Made by a program: the position numbers and the translations under genes
The notes under the pieces: generated by a model
Databases searched by the model: none
The model's input: the letters and a program-made list of their open reading frames with translations, nothing else
Told to the model about the DNA's origin: nothing
Assembly (NCBI GenBank): GCA_003167215.1
Contig: PMTV01000053.1
Location: 230,472-294,471 of the forward strand
Origin: Acidobacteriota bacterium
Lineage (GTDB): Bacteria; Acidobacteriota; Terriglobia; Acidiferrales; UBA7541
Reading direction: 5' to 3'
DNA length: 64,000 bases
In this document: positions 9,474-18,213 of the stretch, piece after piece
How the letters are laid out: each line of letters opens with the position of its first letter
How positions within the stretch are numbered: the stretch's first letter is position 1

Positions 9474-10226
9474 CTACTCACCCCGTAGCCACGATTTCAC
9501 CGCGTGGACCAGCACCTGGCCATTGACCGCGGCCAACGATTCCGTGAGCGGAATACCCTTGGGGCAAGCCTTCACGCAATTTTGCGCGTTGTCGCAATCG
9601 GCTATGCCGCCGGGTAACATGAGCGCGTCGAGACGCTCAGCCGAATGCATTGCTCCGGTGGGGTGCATGTTGAATAAGCGAACCTGGCTGACGATCGCGG
9701 CGCCGACAAAAGGATCGCGCTGGTTGACCTTGGGGCAAACTTCGAGACAATTTCCGCAAGTGATGCAGCGCGAAAGCGGATAGCCTTTTTCCTGCACCGA
9801 CGGAGCCATGCGCGGGCCTTCGCCTATATCGTACGTGCCGTCAATCGGAATCCAGCAGTGCGTGCGCTTCAGATCTTCGAACATTTTCGAACGGTCAACC
9901 ACCAGATCGCGCACCAATGGGAACTTTGTGAGCGGCTCCAGGCGAATTGGTTTTTCGAGATCGTCCACCAGAGCGGTGCAGGCTTGCCGTGCAGTTCCAT
10001 TGATAAGCATGGCGCAGGCGCCGCAGACTTCCTCCAGACAATTCGCGTCGTAGCTGACAGGAGTGGACTCGACGCCGCTTTGCGTGAAGGGCTTTTCAGC
10101 AATGTCACGCAAGCATATGATCACGTTCATGTGCGGGCGGTAGCGGAGTTCGTATTCTTCCCAGCGCACGGATTCGTCCGGACGCTGCTGCCGTTTGATG
10201 CGGACGATAAACGTTTTATCTGCCAT
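9474..10226 (-). CDS. sdhB: succinate dehydrogenase iron-sulfur subunit
   Basis: Carries electrons from the flavin of SdhA to the membrane anchor. All three cluster motifs are visible: the [2Fe-2S] set CLEEVCGACAMLINGTARQAC, the [4Fe-4S] set CITCGNCLEVCP, and the [3Fe-4S] set CDNAQNCVKACPKGIP. I use the ATG at 10226 (MADKTFIVRI) because it has a GAGGCG nearby and matches the family start; the track's longer ORF adds 11 residues. It is the last gene of sdhCAB, 44 nt after the sdhA stop. It resembles the B. subtilis/epsilonproteobacterial class with a single large cytochrome b subunit. Confidence 0.95.
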   Translation of the reverse strand: MADKTFIVRIKRQQRPDESVRWEEYELRYRPHMNVIICLRDIAEKPFTQSGVESTPVSYDANCLEEVCGACAMLINGTARQACTALVDDLEKPIRLEPLTKFPLVRDLVVDRSKMFEDLKRTHCWIPIDGTYDIGEGPRMAPSVQEKGYPLSRCITCGNCLEVCPKVNQRDPFVGAAIVSQVRLFNMHPTGAMHSAERLDALMLPGGIADCDNAQNCVKACPKGIPLTESLAAVNGQVLVHAVKSWLRGE

Positions 10227-10270
10227 GTCGCCTCTGAAGCTGCTGCCGCACTTCAAGTCCCTATCTAAGT

Positions 10271-12058
10271 TTACGCCTTCGCTGTGTACTTGCGCTCGCG
10301 CGGCTGAAGTAGCGAAGTGTCAACCGGCTCGTACTCAAGCTGGATATTGCCCTCGTTGTAGCTGGCCTTGGTAGTCTTCAGCCAGTTGGCGTCATCGCGT
10401 TCAGGAAAATCAGGTTTATAGTGCGCGCCGCGAGTTTCATCGCGCGCGAGCGCACCCATGGTGATCACGCGCGCGAGGATCAGCATGTTCCCCAGCTCGC
10501 GCACGAAGTTGAGCGTTTGATTGGCCCACTGCGTGCGGTCTTGCAAATTAATCCGCGTAAACCGCTCGCTGAGTTCATCAAGTTTCACCAGGGTTTTTTG
10601 CAGATTTGCGTTGTAGCGAATCACGGTGACGTTCTCGGTCATAATGTCGCCCATCTCGCGCCAGATCGTAATCGGATTTTCAGTTCCTTTGTGCTGATTC
10701 AGCAGGGCGTCGGTGATGTCTTGCTGGCGGACGCGTTCGCGCTCGAATATCGCCCCTGGAACGTTCTCGCATCCGCTTTCGAGGCCACGCGAGTAACGCA
10801 CCGCGGCGGGGCCCGCGAGCATTCCACCGTAAATGCAAGAGACCAGAGAATTGGCGCCCAGCCGGTTCGCGCCGTGATATTGGTATTCGCATTCTCCGGC
10901 GGCATAAATGCCCGGAACGTTGGTAGCTTGATTTTGATTGTCCACCCACAATCCACCCATGGTGTAGTGCATCGCGGGAAAAACTTTCATAGGCTCTTCG
11001 CGGGGGTCGACGCCCACGAATTTTTCGTAAATCTCGAGAATGCCTTCCAGTTTGCGGTCGAGCGTCTCACGCGGAATGTGGGTGACGTCGAGATAAACTG
11101 CCGGCTCGCCTACGAGGCCCATTTTCATTTCGAAAACAATTTTGTGGATAGCGCGAGTGGCCACGTCGCGCGGAACCAGATTGCCGTACTTCGGATACCA
11201 GTCTTCAAGAAAATAGAACCGTTCATTCTCGGGGATGTCCTTGCCCGCGCGCTCATCGCCGGCCTGTTTGGGCACCCAAACGCGGCCGCCTTCACCGCGC
11301 GCCGACTCGCTCATCAACCGGCACTTGTCTTCACCGGGAATTGCCGTCGGATGAACCTGGATGAATTCTCCGTTGGCGTAATACACACCCTGCTGGAACA
11401 GTGCCGACTGCGCGGAGCCGGTGCAGACCACGGAATTTGTTGAGCGGCCGAAAACCACACCGATGCCGCCGGTGCAAAAAATCGCCGCATCGCACGGGAA
11501 GGTGCGAATTTCCATGGTTCTTAAATCCATGCCGCAGATGCCGCGGCAAACTCCGCCATCATCTAGAACTACGGAGAGAAACGTCCAGCCCTCAAATTTT
11601 TTGACTTTGTCTTCGGACTCGAAGCGGCGGACCTGCTCGTCGAGTGCGTACAGCAATTGCTGGCCCGTCGTCGCGCCGGCAAAGGCCGTGCGATTGTAAA
11701 GCGTGCCGCCGAAACGGCGAAAATCGAGCAAACCCTCAGGCGTGCGGTTGAACATGACGCCCATGCGATCGAGCAAATCGATGATTGCGGGAGCCGCTTC
11801 GCACATGCCCTTCACCAGCGGCTGATTGGCCAGGAAATCGCCGCCGTAAATGGTGTCGTCAAAATGTTTCCAGGTGGAATCGCCCTCGCCCTTCAAATTC
11901 TTTGCGGCGTTAATGCCGCCCTGCGCGCACACGGAATGGGAGCGCTTCACCGGAACAATCGAGAAGAGATCAACAGGTATACCCGATTCTGCGACTCGAA
12001 TTGTGGCCATCAGACCGGCCAGACCGCCGCCGACTACGATAATTTTGGGCTGTGTCAT
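10271..12058 (-). CDS. sdhA: succinate dehydrogenase flavoprotein subunit
   Basis: The catalytic subunit oxidises succinate to fumarate with covalently bound FAD. The N-terminus has the dinucleotide motif IIVVGGGLAGLMATIR, then the HSVCAQGGINAA segment preceding the flavin-attachment region, the substrate-binding HPTAIPGEDKCRLMSESARGEGG, and YAAGECEYQYHGANRLGANSL near the C-terminal FAD loop. I place the start at the ATG at 12058 (MTQPKIIVV), which overlaps the sdhC stop as ATGA; the track's upstream extension is only sdhC sequence in another frame. That makes the protein 595 residues. Confidence 0.95.
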   Translation of the reverse strand: MTQPKIIVVGGGLAGLMATIRVAESGIPVDLFSIVPVKRSHSVCAQGGINAAKNLKGEGDSTWKHFDDTIYGGDFLANQPLVKGMCEAAPAIIDLLDRMGVMFNRTPEGLLDFRRFGGTLYNRTAFAGATTGQQLLYALDEQVRRFESEDKVKKFEGWTFLSVVLDDGGVCRGICGMDLRTMEIRTFPCDAAIFCTGGIGVVFGRSTNSVVCTGSAQSALFQQGVYYANGEFIQVHPTAIPGEDKCRLMSESARGEGGRVWVPKQAGDERAGKDIPENERFYFLEDWYPKYGNLVPRDVATRAIHKIVFEMKMGLVGEPAVYLDVTHIPRETLDRKLEGILEIYEKFVGVDPREEPMKVFPAMHYTMGGLWVDNQNQATNVPGIYAAGECEYQYHGANRLGANSLVSCIYGGMLAGPAAVRYSRGLESGCENVPGAIFERERVRQQDITDALLNQHKGTENPITIWREMGDIMTENVTVIRYNANLQKTLVKLDELSERFTRINLQDRTQWANQTLNFVRELGNMLILARVITMGALARDETRGAHYKPDFPERDDANWLKTTKASYNEGNIQLEYEPVDTSLLQPRERKYTAKA

Positions 12059-12705
12059 TGCACGTAACCGCCGAGAGGAAACCATGCGTAATGAAATCCG
12101 AGCACGACCGCGACGCCCGCGAGCGTGCAACCAACTCCTACAACGGCGCCCAACCACGCAGCGGCATGCTGCGCCTTAGGAGTGATGGCGATTCCCCACT
12201 TGCAGGCAAAATTCCAGAGCCCATTTCCCAAATGGAAAGAGCAGGCAGTGACTCCCAACAGGTACGCGATCACGTACCACGGATTCGCCATGTCCTGTGC
12301 CACTCCGGCATAACGCGTCACGCCGTGTCCGCCGAATCGCTCGGTGTAAAGATGCCAGCCGATAAAGACGAAGGCAAGCAACCCCGTCCAGCGTTGCAGT
12401 ACATACATCCAGTTGGACATCCAGGGATGGCTGAGAGCGTTGGATTTCCCTCTCGACCAAATGTACATGCCATAGAGACTGTGGAACAAAAGAGGGATCC
12501 AGAGGACGGCCGCTTCCACGCCGATGCGCCACGGAACGGTTTGAAGTTCACCGGAAACTTGGTTGTATTTTTCGATGCTGACTAGGGCGTAGCTATTAGA
12601 CCAAAGATGATCGACAAGATAAGCGCCAATGGGAACTACGCCGCTGAGGGACTGCAGTTTGTCGAGAATATAGCCTGTTTTGGATTCAGGCGCTACCGCC
12701 GGCAT
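12055..12705 (-). CDS. sdhC: succinate dehydrogenase cytochrome b558 subunit
   Basis: The membrane anchor that binds haem b and passes electrons to quinone. The 216-residue protein has five hydrophobic segments, as in B. subtilis SdhC and Wolinella FrdC, with histidines inside or near them (LVDHLWSNSYA, LLFHSLYGMYIW, FIGWHLYTERFGGHG, SFHLGNGLWNF) that suit bis-His haem ligation. I start at the ATG at 12705 (MPAVAPESK), which has a GGAG 6 nt upstream; the track's longer ORF reads into the intergenic region. The stop overlaps the sdhA start. Confidence 0.92.
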   Translation of the reverse strand: MPAVAPESKTGYILDKLQSLSGVVPIGAYLVDHLWSNSYALVSIEKYNQVSGELQTVPWRIGVEAAVLWIPLLFHSLYGMYIWSRGKSNALSHPWMSNWMYVLQRWTGLLAFVFIGWHLYTERFGGHGVTRYAGVAQDMANPWYVIAYLLGVTACSFHLGNGLWNFACKWGIAITPKAQHAAAWLGAVVGVGCTLAGVAVVLGFHYAWFPLGGYVQ

Positions 12706-12926
12706 GCACGCTCCAAAATTATTTCGTACAGACAGAGTATAGGCAGGCGTGAAGAAGTTTGCAACCACGCGAGTGGGTTGAAGAGGGATACGCCAGAGGG
12801 ATTTTAAAAGCTGGGAGGGGTGAAGCCGCGGATAGTCGCCGATCGTAATGCATGAAACACACCGATGCGACACGAAGATTCCTGCTGAAATGTTCATGTT
12901 AAACTCACGAAATAGGCGCGTCACAA

Positions 12927-13481
12927 ATGGCTAACGAATTCATCACGGAATTGAAGAAGTGGGCGACCGAAGTCGTCCGCAGCAATGCCTCGGGTGACGT
13001 TCCCGGAATGCATCGCGCGGTGGAGCTCATGAGCAAGCACTTCGTGGTGCAGCAGCACGAAGTTGCCATTCTTGTAGCCATGCCCGACGAGCGGTTCCTG
13101 CGATTCGTAATGCCCGAAAACCTTCAGGGTATGGGCCAGATTCCGCTGACGAGCGCTAATTCATTGGCCGTGCGCACCGCCCGCGAAGAACGCCCTGAAA
13201 TGATCAATCATTTCTCGGCGGTCCCGCACACTTCGGTTTTCGAGGCGGTCCCCATCTCGGAAGATAAGCGCGGGATTGCCATCCAAAAGATCATGAGCGT
13301 GCCGATCCTGCTGGATAAAAAGGTGATCGGCGTGATTCAAGTCTCGCGCAAAGGGGCCACGCCCTCGGAGGCCGGCCCGGACTTTGTGCCACAACAGCTC
13401 CGAGAGCTCAAGACCATCGCCGATACGATTGCCCCCTGCGTCCCCCTCTGCGCCAAGGAATCTGAACTTCATAGCTCTTAA
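12927..13481 (+). CDS. GAF-domain protein
   Basis: A 184-residue soluble protein made almost entirely of one GAF-like sensory domain: an N-terminal helix (FITELKKWATEVV), a central region around LVAMPDERFLRFVMPENLQG, and SVPILLDKKVIGVIQVSRKG, which is the conserved beta strand pattern of GAF domains. No output domain is attached, so it probably works through a partner or binds a small ligand. It is divergently transcribed from sdhC, with about 220 nt between the two starts. The ligand is not predictable from sequence. Confidence 0.8.
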   Translation: MANEFITELKKWATEVVRSNASGDVPGMHRAVELMSKHFVVQQHEVAILVAMPDERFLRFVMPENLQGMGQIPLTSANSLAVRTAREERPEMINHFSAVPHTSVFEAVPISEDKRGIAIQKIMSVPILLDKKVIGVIQVSRKGATPSEAGPDFVPQQLRELKTIADTIAPCVPLCAKESELHSS

Positions 13482-13656
13482 GCAAACTGTACGCGGGTAT
13501 CCGAGAGCGCAACTTTCTGCAAGTGACCGGGTTTAACAAGTGGAATACAACTCGACGAGCCACTTTTGCCATCATTCTAGTAGGCGCAAATGAGGCCAGA
13601 GAAAGCGTTTTGAGAGTACTGCCGGCGGTCGAGGCAGAAGGACCGGGAGACTAACA

Positions 13657-14664
13657 ATGGTTATCAGCTTTTCGGACCGGACGGGACGCAACATAATGAC
13701 GAAGTTGGGGATTGGCACTCTGGCGCTTGGGTTTTGTTTGTGCGCGATGCCGGCGTCAGCCCAGCAGGACCCGCAGCAACCGCAGGATCAGCAACAGCAG
13801 CAACCGGATCAACAACAGCCGGATCAGCAACAACAGCAAGCGCAACCGCCGCAGGCGCCCCAGGATGCGCCCCAGCCGAATACAGCGCCCGACGCGCAGC
13901 AGAACGGGCCGCAGGATAACTACACCGTGCCGGATTCACTTACGTTGCCGACGGGCGCGATTCTGCAAGTGCGGACGACGGGGTGGCTTTCCAGTGATCG
14001 GAATAAAGTGGGCGACAATGTAATACTGACGCTCGATCAACCCCTGATAGTCGACGGCCTGGTCGTGGCAAGGCGCGGACAGACCGTGACGGGAACGGTG
14101 GTGAATGCGGAACGAGCCGGTCGGGTAAAAGGCGTCTCGAAGCTGGGGCTATCGTTAAGCCAACTAACGTTGGTTGATGGCCAGTTGGTTGACGTTAAAA
14201 CTTCGCTGATCAAAGCAACTGGCGGAACTTCGAATGGTCGAGATGCACTAGGTGTCGTAGGCACAACCGGATTCGGTGCCGCAGTTGGCGCGGCAGCCGC
14301 AGGAGGCCCAGGAGCAGCAATAGGCGCCGGCGCGGGGTTTGTCGCGGGCGTCACAGGCGTGCTGTTAACGCGGGGGAGACCAACGATCATCCCTCCTGAA
14401 TCGCTGCTCACCTTTCGGGTAGAAACTCCGCTAACTATTTCCACTGTTCACGGCCAAGTGGCGTTCCAACCGGTCACGTCGCAGGATTATGGAACGAGTA
14501 ACCAGACGCGACGGCCGAGAAGGTACGTTGGTCCTTATCCGCCTCCGCCATATGCTTACGCGTATCCCTACGGATATCCTTACGGTTATCCCGGATACTA
14601 TCCGGGTCTGTACGTCGGCTATTACGGCGGATGGGGATATGGCCGGCGCTGGGGCTGGCGCTAG
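13657..14664 (+). CDS. exported Gln/Pro-rich protein with Gly-Tyr-Pro tail
   Basis: A 335-residue protein with three compositional parts. Residues 1-35 contain a signal peptide ending in MPASAQQ. Residues 35-90 are a low-complexity Gln/Pro/Asp tract (QQPDQQQPDQQQQQ). The middle is a beta-rich domain (PTGAILQVRTTGWLSSD...GDNVILTLDQPLIVDG, VVARRGQTVTGTV) plus an Ala/Gly-rich segment with the GAAVGAAAAGGPGAAIGAGAG pattern of glycine-zipper proteins. The last 45 residues are Pro/Tyr/Gly repeats (YPYGYPYGYPGYYPGLY). A GGGAGA 6 nt before the ATG at 13657 supports this start, though ATG 13696 would give a shorter signal peptide. Probably cell-envelope located; function unknown. Confidence 0.85.
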   Translation: MVISFSDRTGRNIMTKLGIGTLALGFCLCAMPASAQQDPQQPQDQQQQQPDQQQPDQQQQQAQPPQAPQDAPQPNTAPDAQQNGPQDNYTVPDSLTLPTGAILQVRTTGWLSSDRNKVGDNVILTLDQPLIVDGLVVARRGQTVTGTVVNAERAGRVKGVSKLGLSLSQLTLVDGQLVDVKTSLIKATGGTSNGRDALGVVGTTGFGAAVGAAAAGGPGAAIGAGAGFVAGVTGVLLTRGRPTIIPPESLLTFRVETPLTISTVHGQVAFQPVTSQDYGTSNQTRRPRRYVGPYPPPPYAYAYPYGYPYGYPGYYPGLYVGYYGGWGYGRRWGWR

Positions 14665-14696
14665 ACTCTCAACACAACTTCCCGAATCATCGATCG

Positions 14697-14729
14697 AAGG
14701 GGACTCATTTCAAGGAGTCCCCTTTTTTT
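14697..14729 (+). terminator. strong Rho-independent terminator
   Basis: A 10-bp perfect stem (AAGGGGACTC / GAGTCCCCTT) with an 8-nt loop is followed at once by seven Ts. It lies 33 nt after the stop codon of the Q/P-rich protein gene and should end that transcript. Confidence 0.93.
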
Positions 14730-14959
14730 GTGTATGTTGATGGCAAGCGGAAACTGGAAGGAAGAAGGCAGCCGACGACTAGGGCAGCGCGACGCCATCC
14801 GATAAAATTGTAACCTAGCTGAAACATTTCGAGAGCGTCACGCGTTACTACTGCGCACGAGGCCAATTAGTGATTGACTTAGCCGCGTGTGCTTGTTAAT
14901 TTCCGAATGCGTTAGATTTTTCCTACTCAACCGAGTGGAGGCACCGCAACTCACCGCAT

Positions 14960-15517
14960 ATGGCGTTCGTCGCGAAGAAAATTTTCTTAACAAAAGGGGT
15001 GGGCAAACACCGCGAGCGTCTTTCGAGCTTTGAGTTGGCATTGCGCAATGCCGGAATTGCCGCGTGCAACATCGTTCGCGTCTCCTCGATATTTCCTCCC
15101 TACTGCAAGCTGATCTCCCGAAGCGAAGGGCTCAAGCATTTGAAGCCCGGCCAAGTGGCGTTCACCGTGATCAGCGAAAATCAAACGCGTGAGCCGCATC
15201 GGTTGATCGCCGCCGGCGTCGGCCTGGCGTTGCCCGCTGATAAATCCATGTTCGGTTATTTGTCCGAACATCACTCATTCGGCGAGAGCGAAGAAATTGC
15301 CGGAGAGTACACCGAAGAGCTCGCTGCGGAAATGCTGGCGACAACGCTGAACGTAGAGTTCGATCCGGACCTGTCGTGGGACGAGAAAAAAGAAGTCTAT
15401 CGCATCTCAAACAAGATCGTTCGCACCATGAACATCACGCAGTCGGCCGTCGGCGACAAGCGCGGCCTGTGGACCACCGTGTTAGCCGCTGCAATTTTAA
15501 TCGGCGAAGACGATTAG
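14960..15517 (+). CDS. pyruvoyl-dependent arginine decarboxylase (PdaD family)
   Basis: Decarboxylates arginine to agmatine using a pyruvoyl group made by self-cleavage. The decisive feature is RVSSIFPP at residues 40-47: chain cleavage between Ser42 and Ser43 yields the beta chain and the pyruvoyl-capped alpha chain. The flanking sequence (ALRNAGIAACNIVRVSS, PPYCKL, LKPGQVAFTVIS, AAGVGLALP, GYLSEHH, ATTLNVEFD) agrees with archaeal-type PdaD; 185 residues is slightly longer than archaeal members. No Shine-Dalgarno sequence lies in range; GGAGG is about 18 nt upstream. It opens a polyamine locus with the deoxyhypusine-synthase-like gene (convergent) and the agmatinase-like gene. Confidence 0.92.
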   Translation: MAFVAKKIFLTKGVGKHRERLSSFELALRNAGIAACNIVRVSSIFPPYCKLISRSEGLKHLKPGQVAFTVISENQTREPHRLIAAGVGLALPADKSMFGYLSEHHSFGESEEIAGEYTEELAAEMLATTLNVEFDPDLSWDEKKEVYRISNKIVRTMNITQSAVGDKRGLWTTVLAAAILIGEDD

Positions 15518-15569
15518 TTCCCTGCTTCGGGCGCTCCCGTCACCGATTCCCTCCAACCAAAAAGTGACG

Positions 15570-16673
15570 CTATTGTTTTTTCGAGGGGGAGTGTGTTGTT
15601 GAAGAGGATCGGTCTGCTTTTAGGTAGCCGATGCGTTCCAGGACAGCGCCGACGATAAGCGGCAGGGCCACCGTCGCGTCGTCGAGCACCTCCGCAAATT
15701 TGCCGCCTTCTTCGCGAGGCACAAACTTCCCCCAGGAAACAGCCTCGGTATATGTGCTGCCGGATAGGCCGCCCCAATTCACAGGCTCTGGGCAAATCCG
15801 CAGGCCGTAGTTATAGCGTTTCAGCGGTATTTTTTCGTAGCCTCGGCGCGCGAGAAGCTCGGCATAAACTCCAAACTGCTGGGCCCAATTGCGCGGGACG
15901 CCGCCGCCGATGGTGAAAATTCCCATCCGCTTCGTGGCTAGCATGGTCGAAGCATAATGCTCGAAATCCAGATACGGGTCGAAACGTAGCGGTGTCTTCC
16001 CTTCTTTCTTGCGCTGCCGTTGATATAGCGCAAAATCAATTCCGAGCTCGGAATCGGTGAACGCCGGAACGAAAACCGGAACATTATGCTCGACGCAGGA
16101 TTTCAGGATGCCACGGCCCTTGGCGTGTTGTTGCAAATATTCGCCGATACGGCGGTTCATTTTCCAACTGCAGACCGTTTCTTCCGAATCCCAACGCTGG
16201 AGAACGTGATCCACCACTTCTTCCACGGCATCCAGATTTACTTCCGGCTCGAGCGAATCGTAAACGCGGTTATAACCCGCGAGGAAAAGCTCGTTGTCTC
16301 CCATTTTTTCGTCGTAGCGAAAATGAGAGCGGCCGGTGGCTTCCACCAGGCCATGGGCCATCAACGCACCCGTGGAAACAATCGCCTTCACAATTCCCGA
16401 TTCCACCAGGTCACAGAAAACCAAACCCATCTTGCCTACGGTGAGCGCGCCGGAAAGAGTCATGACGATGAAGCAATCTTTATCGCGAGCCATCGCCTCC
16501 AGCACGTCCGCGGCATCGCCGATTTGCCGGGCGGTATACGCAGTTTGGCCCATGGCGCGAACCATGTCGTCAATTGTGCGGATGCGTTGGAGGTCGAGCG
16601 GAAAAATAGGTGTGAGGTGATCTTCGATCGGGTCGTGCAGTGTACGCCCCGTCACGCCCTTTTTTTTTGCCAT
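15570..16673 (-). CDS. deoxyhypusine synthase-like protein (probable homospermidine synthase type)
   Basis: A 367-residue member of the deoxyhypusine synthase family. It keeps the NAD-binding and substrate core (TLSGALTVGKMGL, STGALMAHGLVEA, GIFTIGGGVPRNW) and the catalytic lysine in SWGK (Lys316 by my count), which forms the enzyme-aminobutyl imine. Bacteria lack the eIF5A substrate, and bacterial homologues (for example SpeY in Anabaena) have been shown to make homospermidine from putrescine. Lying between an arginine decarboxylase and an agmatinase-like gene supports a polyamine role. It is convergent with the decarboxylase gene (52 nt between stops) and divergent from the agmatinase-like gene. 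Confidence 0.9.
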   Translation of the reverse strand: MAKKKGVTGRTLHDPIEDHLTPIFPLDLQRIRTIDDMVRAMGQTAYTARQIGDAADVLEAMARDKDCFIVMTLSGALTVGKMGLVFCDLVESGIVKAIVSTGALMAHGLVEATGRSHFRYDEKMGDNELFLAGYNRVYDSLEPEVNLDAVEEVVDHVLQRWDSEETVCSWKMNRRIGEYLQQHAKGRGILKSCVEHNVPVFVPAFTDSELGIDFALYQRQRKKEGKTPLRFDPYLDFEHYASTMLATKRMGIFTIGGGVPRNWAQQFGVYAELLARRGYEKIPLKRYNYGLRICPEPVNWGGLSGSTYTEAVSWGKFVPREEGGKFAEVLDDATVALPLIVGAVLERIGYLKADRSSSTTHSPSKKQ

Positions 16674-16812
16674 TCACAGCCCTCGCAGGTAATGTATGCT
16701 CCCAAGAGTTTTCGGTAGTGGCAAGCTGTCCCATTGCGCGCCTCATTGATATTACAAATGAGGCCAGTGCAAAAGAAAAATTTCCAGTTAATCCAAGGAG
16801 CGCGACCGCATT

Positions 16813-17703
16813 ATGTCACGATACACTCCGATGCCGCCCGACAATTTCGGCGGCCTGCCGGAAGAACATTCAACTTACGAGACGTCACGCGCCGTGATTT
16901 TTCCGGTGCCTCTCGAGCGAACAACAACGTACGAATGCGGAACGCGCAACGGACCCGCTGCGATCATCGCCGCAAGCCGGCACATGGAACTATACGACGA
17001 GGAATTGCAGCTCGAACCGTACAAGGAAATCGGAATCGCGACTCAGCCGCCGATTGACACGCAAGACGGCACTTTGAGCGAAGTAACCAGCGAACTTTTC
17101 ACCGCGCAACTGTCACTGCTCGACGATAACAAGTTTCCTGTCGCACTGGGGGGCGAACATGCGTTGACGCCCCCGCTGGTTTCGGCAACTGCAAGAACCC
17201 ACAAAGATCTGTGCGTCCTGCACATCGGCGCGCACGCGGAAATGCGCGATGAGTATCAGGGGAATCCGGCCAGCCATGCGTGCGCCATGCGGCGCGTGGT
17301 TGAAATTTGCCCGGCGGTTCAAGTAGGCGTGCGTGCGCTATCGGAAGCGGAGGCCAAGGCCATCCCGCATTTGCGGACTAAGATTTATTGGGCTAAGGAT
17401 ATCGTGCGCGCCCCGTTGAAGACGTGGATCGCGAAAGTTCTTGAGGATCTAGGGCCACGAGTCTATTTGACGATTAATCTCGATGGATTCGACTCGTCTA
17501 TCGTCCCTTCGACCGTCGCGCCCGAACCCGGCGGCTTAGATTGGCACCAGGTTACCTCACTCGTGCGCGCAGTTGCGGACCATAAGAAAATCGTCGCGAT
17601 GGATGTGGCCGAACTCGCGCCGCGACCGGGCTACCACGCCGCGGACTTCCTGGCCGCCAAGCTCGTTTACAAATGCCTCGGGTATATATTTTGCCAGTCT
17701 TGA
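16813..17703 (+). CDS. agmatinase/arginase-family protein with altered metal site
   Basis: The 296-residue protein aligns over its whole length with agmatinases (GTRNGPAAIIAAS, LGGEHALTPPLV, HACAMRRVVE, EPGGLDWHQV, AAKLVYK). In this family six residues bind two Mn ions. Here His116 (GGEH), His141 and Asp224 are kept, but the DAHxD motif reads GAHAE (Gly139, Glu143) and DxD reads NLD (Asn222). PGTGTPEPGG is also changed to PSTVAPEPGG. By homology it should hydrolyse agmatine to putrescine, but loss of three ligands argues for a pseudoenzyme, a mononuclear site or a new reaction. The frame is intact and codon use looks normal, so it is not simply decaying. Confidence 0.88.
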   Translation: MSRYTPMPPDNFGGLPEEHSTYETSRAVIFPVPLERTTTYECGTRNGPAAIIAASRHMELYDEELQLEPYKEIGIATQPPIDTQDGTLSEVTSELFTAQLSLLDDNKFPVALGGEHALTPPLVSATARTHKDLCVLHIGAHAEMRDEYQGNPASHACAMRRVVEICPAVQVGVRALSEAEAKAIPHLRTKIYWAKDIVRAPLKTWIAKVLEDLGPRVYLTINLDGFDSSIVPSTVAPEPGGLDWHQVTSLVRAVADHKKIVAMDVAELAPRPGYHAADFLAAKLVYKCLGYIFCQS

Positions 17704-17720
17704 TGAAAGGAGATGCAATC

Positions 17721-18050
17721 ATGTCGAGTATCGCCGCGTGGATTGCGGGAGTGCAGCGTCCGATGACGCAACGTGACGTCGTCGTTTACGTGGAGACGCA
17801 TTCGATATTTTGGTGGCTCCTGATCGGATTGATCGCCGGATGGCTGGCCGGCACCGTGGCTCGTGGACGCGGCTTCGGGTGTGTCGTGGATGTAATCCTC
17901 GGACTCATCGGTGCCGTAATCGGCGGATGGATTTTTGAAAGGCTAGGCATCGCTGCGTTTGGATTCTGGGGAAGTCTAGCGGCGGCTACCGTAGGCGCTA
18001 TCGTGCTCGTGGCGATCGCAAGACTGTTCGCCGGCGGCCGGTCGGATTGA
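17721..18050 (+). CDS. GlsB/YeaQ/YmgE family small membrane protein
   Basis: A 109-residue membrane protein of the transglycosylase-associated (YeaQ/YmgE) family. It has three hydrophobic helices with the family pattern FWWLLIGLIAGWLAGTVARGRG, followed by VDVILGLIGAVIGGWIF and a third helix near the C-terminus. An extra 35-residue N-terminal stretch (MSSIAAWIAGVQRPMTQRD) precedes the core. I start at the ATG at 17721, which has AAAGGAG 8 nt upstream; the track's start lies within the preceding gene. Family members are often stress-induced; the molecular role is not known. Confidence 0.88.
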   Translation: MSSIAAWIAGVQRPMTQRDVVVYVETHSIFWWLLIGLIAGWLAGTVARGRGFGCVVDVILGLIGAVIGGWIFERLGIAAFGFWGSLAAATVGAIVLVAIARLFAGGRSD

Positions 18051-18213
18051 CGTCGCCCGGACGGCGGGTTTTGTCCCGTGCTGGATCAGTCCCGAAGAGT
18101 TGCGGCCCGACCTCACGTTCTTCCAGTCCCTCGGTATGATACGATTGCAAGTTCCTTGAATATAAAAGAACAGCTATCCCGCCGCGCGAACTGAGCGAGA
18201 AAGTCGGAAGAAA

